NCBI GenBank assembly: GCA_039000515.1
Contig: JBCFYV010011135.1
Location: forward strand, 5,330,212-5,394,211
Length of the DNA: 64,000 bases
Source: Timema cristinae
Lineage: Eukaryota; Arthropoda; Insecta; Phasmatodea; Timematidae
Direction: 5' to 3'
Under the pieces are notes generated by a model. The model was not told the DNA's origin. It saw only the letters and a list, made by a program, of their open reading frames with translations, and searched no databases. Position 1 is the first letter of the stretch. The number at the start of each line of letters is the position of its first letter. This document shows, piece after piece, positions 34,569-43,721 of the stretch. The position numbers and the translations under genes were made by a program.

Positions 34569-34942
34569 CTGTTGTTTATAGGAAGATGGGAGTCTTAGTA
34601 ATTGTAAACATGTTTCTTATCATCAATGTGTGTATGAGTCTTGATGTACGAGTTGAGAAGATAAAGGAATCGTCCAGATTGTACTATGAACGCTGAGGAG
34701 AGGCGTAGTTATTCAACACAGAATGGAGGTTGGTTACCTATGTAAATTTATCTCAAATTGAAGAAAATTATGAAAAGGTTAATGAATACGCGAAGTTGAC
34801 ATGAAAATTGTGTAACGTAAATAATGAAACTTTGAAAAATAAAACTCAATGTATGTCAAAAATTAAGGAGAGCATACAGTCTATTATTGCTAATTTACAT
34901 TTTGATCAGTTCTGGGGAAAAGCAATTATAATGGAGGAATAA
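34569..34942 (+). pseudogene. env: env-like N-terminal remnant of element A
   Basis: A frame from ATG 34586 to TAA 34940 begins with a hydrophobic signal-peptide-like stretch (VLVIVNMFLIINVCMS), followed by LYYE and later WRLVTYVNLSQ, the start pattern of envelope proteins of insect errantiviruses (fusion-protein type). Three in-frame stops break it: TGA 34694, TAG 34706, TGA 34802. Just upstream TTTTCTGTTGTTTATAG (AG at 34579-34580) is a good splice acceptor, as used for the spliced env mRNA of insect retroviruses. The frame ends near an A-run (34948-34961), after which unrelated sequence starts, so the rest of env and the 3' LTR are missing. Homology is from pattern only. Confidence 0.6.
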
Positions 34943-34994
34943 ACACAAAAAAAAAAAAAAATTAACTACAATAAAAACTATTTAGATCACCTAC

Positions 34995-35186
34995 CTTAAT
35001 TTCTTCTTTGATAGGTGGAAAACTGGTGGTTGAGGATAGTTGAAGTTCTTTATTTTGTTTATTTTCATTAACACTATCTGTTGAACCTTCTTCTTTGATG
35101 GGTATAAAATTGATAATGGTAAGATTATTATTTTGTAGTTTCTCATTAATACATTCCTTTGAGTCTTCAGGTGGTTTGGCATCAAT
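34995..35186 (-). CDS. Cassette exon 2 of a zinc-finger gene (ZNF-3 locus)
   Basis: Bounded by canonical signals on the minus strand: acceptor TTTCACTATATAG before 35186 and donor GTAGGTG after 34995. Exactly 64 codons, phase 0 at both ends. The translation starts IDAKPPEDSKECINEK, contains FIPIKEEGSTD and ends FPPIKEEIK. Acidic, Ser/Asn-rich, with two PIKEE motifs; no known fold. PIKEE resembles a SUMO-attachment-like Psi-K-x-E motif (IKEE), so a regulatory N-terminal region of a nuclear protein is plausible. The longer open frame in another register (34991-35185) is a shadow. The terminal zinc-finger exon downstream (27.6-28.2 kb) is decayed, so the locus may be dead or this exon may splice elsewhere. 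Confidence 0.7.
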
Positions 35187-35894
35187 CTATATAGTGAAAT
35201 ATTATGTTAATAGTTGGTAATTCTGTGAACAGTAGACTTCTTTCCCTCCATGAATTATAAATGTGGGTATCCACATCATGTGACAACTACCTAATGGCAG
35301 CAGATTGGTCAAAAAAACTTAGCTGGATACTTCGTATGACTATATATTCCATATTGGCCAGAATATACTGAAAGGGGGTTTCCCTAAAATATTATTCCAA
35401 AAAGTACTCGTATTATGTGTTTAGAATAACATTTTTCACCGAAAAAAACTGTAAGATTATTACAGAAGTCTAATTGGTAGCATACCATAACAATAATGGC
35501 CAGCCAGCTGGAATTATTTCACTCGTGTGAGTCTAATAATAAACCTCTGGTTAAAATGGAGAGAGGATTTCTACCCTTCACTGTAATTGTGACGGTAATT
35601 CAGTAGGTCAGTGTTTGTTGTTGGAAGATCTGTAAAGAGAACCCGCGGATCAAGACAAGCACTCAGAACACCTAATAAAACTGTATTAGATTTGTTAGGC
35701 TTTTACCTCGTGGTATATTTAAGACTTTTTATATATTTTATGTATATATGTATTTATCTTTCAAAATTTTAGGTTCATATTATGTGCAAGACTGTACTAT
35801 ATTCAAGCCAGTACAGTATATATAACCTTTCCCGACTTGTTCCAATAAATAAAAAACACACGTGTGCATGCACTTGACATTTACAAATACTTAC
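35187..35894 (-). other. Intron between cassette exons
   Basis: GT-AG intron on the minus strand, AT-rich, with no recognisable insertion. Confidence 0.55.
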
Positions 35895-35954
35895 ATTGAT
35901 TTCCTCTTTGCCTGGATAACTTGGCTCCAACTTGATTTGATGATCATTATCAAT
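35895..35954 (-). CDS. Cassette exon 1 of a zinc-finger gene (ZNF-3 locus)
   Basis: A 60-bp phase-0 exon on the minus strand: acceptor TTGTTTATTAG before 35954, donor GTAAGT after 35895. The translation starts IDNDHQIKLEP and ends GKEEIN, i.e. it opens with ID and closes with KEEI like the exon at 34995-35186. IKLE again fits a Psi-K-x-E pattern. Too short for an ATG-based frame search; recognised from splice signals and the shared exon pattern. Upstream exons, including the start codon, were not found. Confidence 0.65.
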
Positions 35955-36555
35955 CTAATAAACAATAAGAGATTTGTTTTAAATTGTTAAAATTATATTG
36001 AAACCTTAGGCCTACAGATCAGAAATATCAATTTTCAAGTTATCAATTAAATAACAATATATTATGCTAATATAAAAGTAAACATTATCATGTTGCCTTC
36101 ACACGCATTTCAAGGTGTTCTAGGTCCCAATATATGATATCTCTCACCTTGAGATTTTGAGGGAGACCTTGGATGAGAACCAAAGAGATCTTTTCAACCT
36201 TACCAACCTCTTGTGATTGTCATTACAATTATTATCAAAGACCAAAAAACAATATCCTTTAAACACACAATGGTCACTAGATTTCGTAAACCTGGGCCTC
36301 ACTACCTATTAGGGTTATAAACATTTTGATGGGGGTGTTCAAAGCTTCAAAACTAATGTCAGCTTAGACTTTGCTTTGAAAATGTTTTTGGCTTTGACAA
36401 TTTTGAAGCTTCACCAATCATAATATTGGAGCTAAAATCCCAGTGGGGATGAATTTAGGGGTGCTGTTTCTAAAAAGGTTTATGTCCCCAAAAATATAAG
36501 AATAGCTTACATTAAAATTTTTACCTCCCACCTCGTTAGTGTTATTAAAATACTT
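35955..36555. other. Upstream intron or intergenic
   Basis: No further exon with an ID...KEEI pattern was seen; no domain. Confidence 0.5.
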
Positions 36556-36556
36556 A

Positions 36557-37927
36557 ATGCGGGGACAAAAAAGCTTAAAGTTCATGTAACTTAACGTTCA
36601 CTTACATCCAGTTAGCATTCAATTCATGTAAAATAAAGAATAATGTGTGATCAGGATTCACGTGACAACATAACTCGAGCAAAACACAGAATATAAGAGT
36701 CGAATTCAATATAAAAATATAAATATACAACCAATGTGTAACTGAAGTTTAGACTAGTTACAAAGTTTGCAAGGTTCCTTTGATTAACAAATTATACTTG
36801 AAATGAGTGGAAGTTAGTTAATTAAAACCTTGATGTGTAACAATTATAGTATAACAAAAGTGAGTTTGGAAACTTAGATATACTTGACTAGATTAAAGAT
36901 AAAATAAAAATAAAAATTATGACATTATAAAAGTAAGACTATCTTACATAAAATACATATAACATATTAAAATAATAAATTAAAACATAATACTTTAAGT
37001 CAATAGATGAGCAAGAAAATGTAAATTGATAATATTTTGGTTGCTAATTTATTGGATGTTAAAGTTTGGAGAATAAAATATAAAATTGAAGTGTATATTT
37101 ACTTACTCATCTATTGACTTAAACTATTATGTTTTAATTTATTTATTTTAATATGTTATATGTATTTTATGTAAGATAGTCTTACTTTATAATGTCATAA
37201 TTTTTATTTTTATTTTATCTTTAATCTAGTCAAGTATATCTAAGTTTCCAAACTCACTTTTGTTATACTATAATTGTTACACATCAAGGTTTTAATTAAC
37301 TAACTTCCACTCATTTCAAGTATAATTTGTTAATCAAAGGAACCTTGCAAACTTTGTAACTAGTCTAAACTTCAGTTACACATTGGTTGTATATTTATAT
37401 TTTTATATTGAATTCGACTCTTATATTGATAATTCGTTTCCTTACTACATTACACCATGTTTTTCACAAAACACAGAAATTAGATTTGAACAGTTTGAAA
37501 AGAAACTAAAATTAAGGAAAGACATTTAGCAATGATTAGGCTCTAAGTACTTGCAATAGAACTTAGTGAATGCTGGATATACATAATAGAGTTTAATTAA
37601 CATATACAACGTTTTAGAGTTCGCAAAACACGAAAAAAACTATACCGAAGAAGTTATCTACATTAAATAAACAAACAAATGAATTACTAAATAGCCCTGT
37701 TAACTTGGCTCACAAAATGAGTGAATAGATACAACATATAGAAGTACCCTTTCTCTTAACATTCAAGCAAAGTGAAAGTTCTTCCTTGAACAACTCTTAA
37801 GTGAAGTGAACATTAAGTGTCCATTAAGTTAAATGCATCATGATGGCTTCCCTTTAAAACCATAAGGATAACTGGTTAAGTTATGTGTTCATTACGTGAA
37901 TGTTAAGATGACATGATCCCGGCATTA
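36557..37927. mobile_element. Foldback element with imperfect terminal inverted repeats
   Basis: Outer ends are imperfectly complementary: AATGCGGGGAC (36557) and, read inward from 37927, AATGCCGGGATC, followed on both sides by TTAAC-TTCAC-rich sequence and an AACTTAAC / CCAGTTA stretch. The interior is dominated by the 326-bp palindrome. No transposase. A non-autonomous class II (MITE or Foldback) element is the simplest reading. Confidence 0.55.
36690..37427. repeat. Large inverted repeat: 326-bp arms, 86-bp spacer
   Basis: Arms 36690-37015 and 37102-37427 are near-identical inverted copies with a few single-base indels (for example TAATACTTTAAGTC versus TAATAGTTTAAGTC). The spacer 37016-37101 is not repeated. 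Transcription through it would give a long double-stranded RNA hairpin. Confidence 0.95.
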
Positions 37928-37954
37928 GTTAAATTATAACAATATGTTTTAATG

Positions 37955-38187
37955 GCCTTTTGGGTTATATGCCTAAGTACTAATTACTCGGATGGGTTAG
38001 AAATTGGGAAGGTTGAATTAAGAGTAGTGAACCCACATTTGTGTGGAGGGAGTGTGGAACGGTATTTAGGAAGGGAAAAAACTCCAATTTACCCGACCTA
38101 GATTCACACCTCGATTCCACCATCCTTGGCAGTCTAGCTCAACACGAAACCAGTGTGTTAGGTAACTACAGCACTAAGGCGGGTTTC
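37955..38187 (-). mobile_element. SINE family alpha
   Basis: Minus strand carries the tRNA-like head (CCGCCTTAGTGCTGTAGTT) and box-B region AATCGAGGTGTGAATCTAGG, then AACCGTTCCACACTCCC. The AAT tail is lost or diverged. Open frame 38041-38367 overlaps it and is not supported. Confidence 0.65.
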
Positions 38188-38509
38188 ACCATTAGTCAAA
38201 GCTTAAAGTTACCTCTATTTTCAATTCCCCTTTTTGGTCGAGAGCGATATGAGAGTTCCATTCCGGCTCTGTATCTGTGGTTAGTGGAGAGTTCTTATCA
38301 CCCTCATCCATCCTTTGAAAGAAGACCTGACCTACAAAGGAAACAACTAATTAAAAGAGAACATTAAGTAAAAATCTTTTTTACCAGTTAATCTCATAAT
38401 AAAATAGGCAATAAATATTTTCTTTAAATTATAGAAAAATACCTATAATTTATTTTGTAAATTTTTTTTATATATATAGACTTTCTGGACAGACTAACAA
38501 GATCAGCAC

Positions 38510-38720
38510 ATGACTTATAATCTAACTTAAATTCTTAGCAGACACAATATACAGCCTCCAGCAATCATTAATTCATCACTGTGAAAGGGTAAACTCACAT
38601 TTCATCAATGATTAATTGTTTGTCCATACTGGGAATCGAACTCAAGACATTAAACTCAGTCAGCACACACGCTACAAACTATTTGACATTGCTATGTAGG
38701 GATATGTTGTTAAATTCATC
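38510..38720 (-). mobile_element. SINE family gamma
   Basis: ATCACTGTGAAAGGGTAAAC, CATTTCATCAATGATTAATT and minus-strand box-B-like AGTTCGATTCCCAG; same order as 22385-22565. Confidence 0.55.
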
Positions 38721-38929
38721 ATCATCATCAACTGTTTACAGTCCGTGGCCAGGTCAGTTTAGTAAAATAATTCCATCTTCCTCTATCCTTCCATTATTCT
38801 TCCTCCTTTTCCATTATTTTTTTCTCTCAGTTGCACATTTCCTGTTATCTGCTCTTCCCTTCTTGTTTGTAGCCACCCTTAAGGGTCTTTGTCCTACTTA
38901 CTTCTCTTAATTCATATCCTTTGGCCTCC

Positions 38930-39190
38930 TCTCATTTTCCATCCTCATTACTTGTTTAATTCATATCACGCTCGCTTCCTCTACTATCCAATGTATTCCA
39001 ACATCCTCATTACGTGTTTAATCCATTTCAAGCTCGCTCCTTCTACTATCTAATGTACATCCTCATTACATGTCCATACCATCTAAGTCTTGTTTCCTCT
39101 ACCATCTTGTTAACGCCAACATCCTCATTACATGCCCATACCATCTCAGTCTTGCTTCCTCTACCATCTCACATACTTCCTGTACCACCA
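38930..39190. repeat. Degenerate ~60-bp tandem repeat
   Basis: CATCCTCATTAC recurs at about 38941, 39003, 39057 and 39119, followed by CATACCATCTNAGTCTTG and CCTCTACCATC. Intervals 54-62 bp. Open frames across it (38608-39226) have no domain. Confidence 0.75.
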
Positions 39191-39294
39191 TTATTTCCTA
39201 ATCTTGTTTATACTCGTGAAAGCTAACATGCTTCATTACAAATTAATTCTCATGACCTCCACTTGTAAAATTACAACCTGTTGTTTTGTTACAG

Positions 39295-39360
39295 CTCCTC
39301 TGACATCAGATTCACAGCCTGCTCCTGAGAGACGAAAGGAGCTGTTACTTCTTGTCACAG
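39295..39360 (+). CDS. Orphan exon candidate
   Basis: A 66-bp segment between TTGTTTTGTTACAG and GTATGT. Only one frame is open: APLTSDSQPAPERRKELLLL. It is more GC-rich than its surroundings and has good splice signals, but no partner exon or known domain was found. Confidence 0.35.
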
Positions 39361-41049
39361 GTATGTTTGGAAAGTTCTAACTCTTAAGGGACCGGTCAGC
39401 ACTCGTTCAACCATAAAAATACGGTATTACAAAATGAAATATTGTGAAAAACCTGTTCTATGGATTTGAAATCGGTTTTCTCCAATGAAAAGTAATTTAT
39501 ACTATATAGAAAGAAGACCCTGTATAACTTTTACTAATCATACTAATTAAATTATACAATGAAAACTATCACATTTTCAGCCTCACACTATTTTTCTTAT
39601 CATGACTTCATTAAGGTAAATACTCAAAATTGAATTTTACTATAGAAAGAAAATAATTTTTATTTATTGTTATATTATTTTTCTATATTTTTTTTAAATG
39701 AATAATTACTCAAACAAGATTAATATGGATGTAAGTATTAATGTTGGAAAAAGAAGAAATCACAAGGCTAGATAATATTTTTCTTATTTTAGCTATTTAT
39801 TTATAATTCATTAGTTTATTATTAAACTTTAAAAAGTCATTTATAAAATTAAAATTTGAAATAATTTGGTAACTGTAGTGTAACGCTGCTTGTATAAATA
39901 CCAGTAACTAAGTGTACCATTTAGCAAATTACAGTGTTGCCACAATCGTTTTAGAAGTGACGAGACAAACCATTTATTCCAATATTGTGAAGCTTTAAAA
40001 TTATGTCCCTACTTTGTTAAATCAGAAATAAGAATCAATGTATTCGCTAGAGAGTGGTAGGAGTACAATTTAAGCATCTATCTAGGCTCTAGAATAGTCA
40101 AACAGAACTCCACAAACCTCTAGTAATTTTAAAATGTTCATGGGCTGAGATATTCCTCTGTGTGTGTCTGTGTGTGAATGTGCAAACGTGCGCACACGAG
40201 AGCTGGGTTGTGAGACCAGTTCACTTATTGTTCCTTTCCTCTGTCTTTGTTTGGTTCAACCCTCCCCCCTTTTGAAAGGTAGTAGGTGTTGTAGTTTAGG
40301 TTGAGGCCTAAAGTTGACAGTAAGAGCAGGAAAATACTTATCGATTCAAACCAATTTTTTAAATGTATTTGTTGTGCGTGGTGGGAACATAGTTGATTAT
40401 TAATGTTTTAACTCATTAATTGAAAGTGTTTTTATATTTTCTACGCACCTCGTCTTACTAACCATTCACATTGAATAAATAGTTCATATTATTGTAGTCA
40501 AAAACAAATTAAACTATCTAATTTTAATGAACTTAACATTATTTAAAATATCATTTATTAAAAATATTAGCCTTTTTACTTTCTCATAGGCTAAAGAAAA
40601 TATGGTAATCATGGGAATTTTCAGCATGATGATTATGATGGTTCTAACGTTCTATGTGACTTGTAAAACTTTTTAGGTACAATAATAGAAAAATAACAAA
40701 GGGTTTTACAAAGTAAAACTAATAAAACTTAATCAATTTACATATGTGAATTATAGAGTAATAAAAAAATTACATGCTTGAGTTGTGAATACGGTTTTAT
40801 AGATGATCATAAAGTATACATAGACCCCCTATCTTTGAATAAAAATATTTTACATTATATGATATTATAAGCAGTACCCAGAAATATATAGAAATATATA
40901 CATATATACTGTATATATACACATTATATGATCAGCCCTAAAAAAAACCAGATTTTGGTGAAATAGTGTGAAGACAATAACACTATATATTGTGTAAAAA
41001 ACAAGAATGGCCAGGATAAATAATTCAATATGAAACTATTTCTTTCAGC
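39361..41049. other. AT-rich intergenic
   Basis: Only a short GT-rich stretch (40163-40190) and low-complexity AT sequence. Confidence 0.6.
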
Positions 41050-41305
41050 ACTATGTTTTACTAACCATTCGGGTTATAAGCGTACATAAATGTACTAATT
41101 ACACTAAATGTTTTAGGGTTTAGGAAGGTTGTATTTATAAGAAGTTTACCTGCGTTTGTGAGGAGGGAGAGTGGGAAACCATTTTGGAAAAACCCTTCAT
41201 TACACTCGACCAAGATACTAACCTCGTTCTCCCCATCATTGTCAGTCTAGTCTACTGCGAGAGTAGCGTGTTAGACCATGTGGCCTCCGAAGTGGGTGAC
41301 ATGAA
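41050..41305 (-). mobile_element. SINE family alpha, diverged
   Basis: TTTTACTAACCATTCGGGTT (tail, minus), GGGAAACCATTTTGGAAAAA, ACTAACCTCGTTCTCCCC and a diverged tRNA-like head (GGAGGCCACATGGTC, minus) match alpha in order. Confidence 0.7.
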
Positions 41306-41654
41306 ATTAAATGTTCACTCAAACATTTCATTAATAGTAACTTCCATTATATTTTTTAGCTACAGATAAGACATTAATATGAAAGAAACATAACAATTGA
41401 ATTAAAATAAATATGTGAAATAGTAGAGTAAATGATTGGTACGACACAATCGCACAAACCTTCTCATATTGTGTAAGTATTATAGCTTCAAAGATAATTT
41501 TCAAAAATAGGTTTTGAGTAAACTATCTATCTATCCCTAGGTATGTTTTCCTCATAAAAACAAACAAATCATCTTGTTACACACAATAAACACTCTTTAT
41601 TAATAAGTTTTAAACCAATTTGTTCCAATATTCCAATATGGATATTAAACAAAA

Positions 41655-41754
41655 NNNNNNNNNNNNNNNNNNNNNNNNNNNNNNNNNNNNNNNNNNNNNN
41701 NNNNNNNNNNNNNNNNNNNNNNNNNNNNNNNNNNNNNNNNNNNNNNNNNNNNNN
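41655..41754. other. Assembly gap (100 N)
   Basis: Exactly 100 N. Confidence 0.99.
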
Positions 41755-41835
41755 TGTCTTAAAGATTCCTGGTGACAAGACAATCATTAAACTTTACCAA
41801 AGTGAGTATATCTTATTTCTGATAGGAATGAAAAT

Positions 41836-41902
41836 CTGAGGCCTTTTTTCCTACTAAAATTCTATCATATAGTAGAATTTTGGTAGGGGAAAAAAGTCTC
41901 AA
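41836..41902. repeat. Hairpin of ~30-bp arms
   Basis: CCTTTTTTCCTACTAAAATT and AATTTTGGTAGGGGAAAAAA form inverted arms around TCTATCATATAGTAG. A third partial copy (AATTTTTTTGGTAGG) follows at 41918. Confidence 0.8.
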
Positions 41903-41949
41903 GACACATTTGGCAGAATTTTTTTGGTAGGACAGTAGTTAGGCATTTC

Positions 41950-42165
41950 TCCGCTAGTACGCTAGTAACAAATCTAGTTTATAGTCTGGCTAACAGAGGG
42001 CTCTTATATGTGTAGTTTAAAAATCGCCCGCTAGATTTCTCGCTCAATTAGTACTCCTTCCATCCGCTAGGAGCGGGCTGTTTCGCGGACGACCTTTAAC
42101 ATGGTAGTCAACAATCTCTAATAATCTCTGCTTGGAGGTTGTGCAGCACACTTTGATAACCACTG
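41950..42165. mobile_element. hAT-like right terminus
   Basis: Ends CACACTTTGATAACCACTG; inverted it reads CAGTGGTTATCAAAGTGTG, close to the hAT motif CAGTGGTTCTCAAA. The left end was not found. Confidence 0.45.
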
Positions 42166-42329
42166 CTTTAGACCTTGGTAAATAGTTACACCAAAGAATA
42201 CTCATGTATTTAGTAACGATAATATATACTATTTAACTAAATAGGACATATGCTGCCATCTATTAACATCACAATACATCATAGTGAATGTTTTCGAAAA
42301 AATTTAGACATAGAACATTTATTTAAAGT

Positions 42330-42480
42330 CATTTGGCCTAAAATGTATTTTGAATACAAAAATAGATTTAGTTAAGTTCGACAAAAGTCATTTGGCCTAA
42401 AATTCATTTGGCCTAAAATCAGTTGGCCTAAGCTTTAGGCCAAATGACTTTTAGGCCAAATAACATTTAGTACAAATGAC
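42330..42480. repeat. Inverted array of ATTTGGCCTAAAA motifs
   Basis: Four forward copies (42331, 42390, 42406 and, slightly changed, 42422) and two inverted copies (42434, 42452) of ATTTGGCCTAAAA. The array directly abuts repeat S copy 2. Such motif arrays are typical of ends of non-autonomous DNA transposons. Confidence 0.8.
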
Positions 42481-42790
42481 GGGTACTCACTCCCTTTATA
42501 GTCTAAATTTACATTTTATTATGTGGGAATTGAGGACTTTAACTGTAAGCAATATGCTCATAACAATTATTGCTTGGGAACTAATATTCGATAGTACGAG
42601 AAGGAAGCTCTTAAATTATCAGCATTGTGCTTTTATATTTGATAGCGTTGAATTTATATTAAATGGCTATGGGAATGCGGAACGCTTTCATTTTTTGGAC
42701 TTGTGCTTTATCGTTTAGTTTCCTTAAAATACACTTTTGGCTGAGCACTTATATATTTAGTATTGTTTAATTAAACTTTGATGCATTTCA
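42475..42790. repeat. Repeat S, copy 2
   Basis: Reverse complement of 26490-26800. The 80-codon open frame 42476-42718 is incidental: the other copy does not conserve it. Confidence 0.85.
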
Positions 42791-43364
42791 ACATTGCTAG
42801 GATTGTAGGATATTTCCAAGTATATCATCCATTATATTAGAGTACGTATTATTAGGACATGAGTGTAAGACGCTTAGTAAATGATGTTGACATTGCATCC
42901 TATGGGACTTTAATTACTGTACAGTCCAAATACTTTAGCCGCAAGACGACGGATTTATTATATTTTGAAAGTTATTACTTTTTCTCTAAAACACTATGAT
43001 AGTACAAATAATTGTCACCAGTTGACTAAATATTTTAAATTAGGTTTAATTCATATTCAGACTTTTGAGTCGTAACTTGTTGTTCGCTATCCTAGATGTT
43101 AGTTTTAGTTGTCTCTCACTTTAAACTCAACTTTATGTGGATACTAATTAAATAATATGTTTATATTAAATTTTAGTAATTTATAAATATACTCTATTTA
43201 ACTACAAATCATCGACATACTCGCTTTGAGCAATACCACGGCTTTTGTAATATTTATTGTGTACCATCAATTTCTAATATGTGAAATAAAATATATACTG
43301 TTATGATCTGGTAACCCTTTGACTGTTATTTTTTATTCTTCCTTGCAAAGTCAAGGTAGTTACA
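42791..43364. other. AT-rich intergenic
   Basis: Nothing recognisable. Confidence 0.55.
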
Positions 43365-43715
43365 AGAGCTTCAATATGAAGAATTTTAACAGACACCTTC
43401 TTATTCGTTCATAGCAAAGAACACGTAAATGTGAAGTTTGTGATAAGGGCTTTAAGGTGATAAATATTTATACAAACACCTTTTCATTCAGAACAAAGAA
43501 GGTATAAGTGTAATATTTTGATAAAGGCTTCAAGATTATGATTAATTTAAAAATACACCTTCTTATTCATTCAAACCAATAAAGTATAAGTGTGATGTTA
43601 GTGATAAGGGTTTCAAGGGGGAGGCTGGTTCATACAAACACCTTCTTTTTCATTCAGAACAAATAAAGTATAAGTGTGATGTTAGTAATAAGGGCTTCAA
43701 GGGAAAGGATGAACA
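43365..43715 (+). pseudogene. C2H2 zinc-finger array, heavily decayed (ZNF-4)
   Basis: Remnants of about four 84-bp fingers: AATTTTAACAGACACCTTCT (H-LLI motif), GTGAAGTTTGTGATAAGGGC, TATAAGTGTGATGTTAGTGA (twice). Cysteine codons are mutated (TGT to AGT), frames shift between fingers and stops occur after the linker. It ends abruptly at 43715-43722, where element C starts in opposite orientation. Confidence 0.8.
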
Positions 43716-43721
43716 TTAGAT

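Noticed and set aside
42476..42718. 80-codon plus-strand frame in repeat S
   Set aside because: Not preserved in the inverted copy at 26.5-26.8 kb; no domain.
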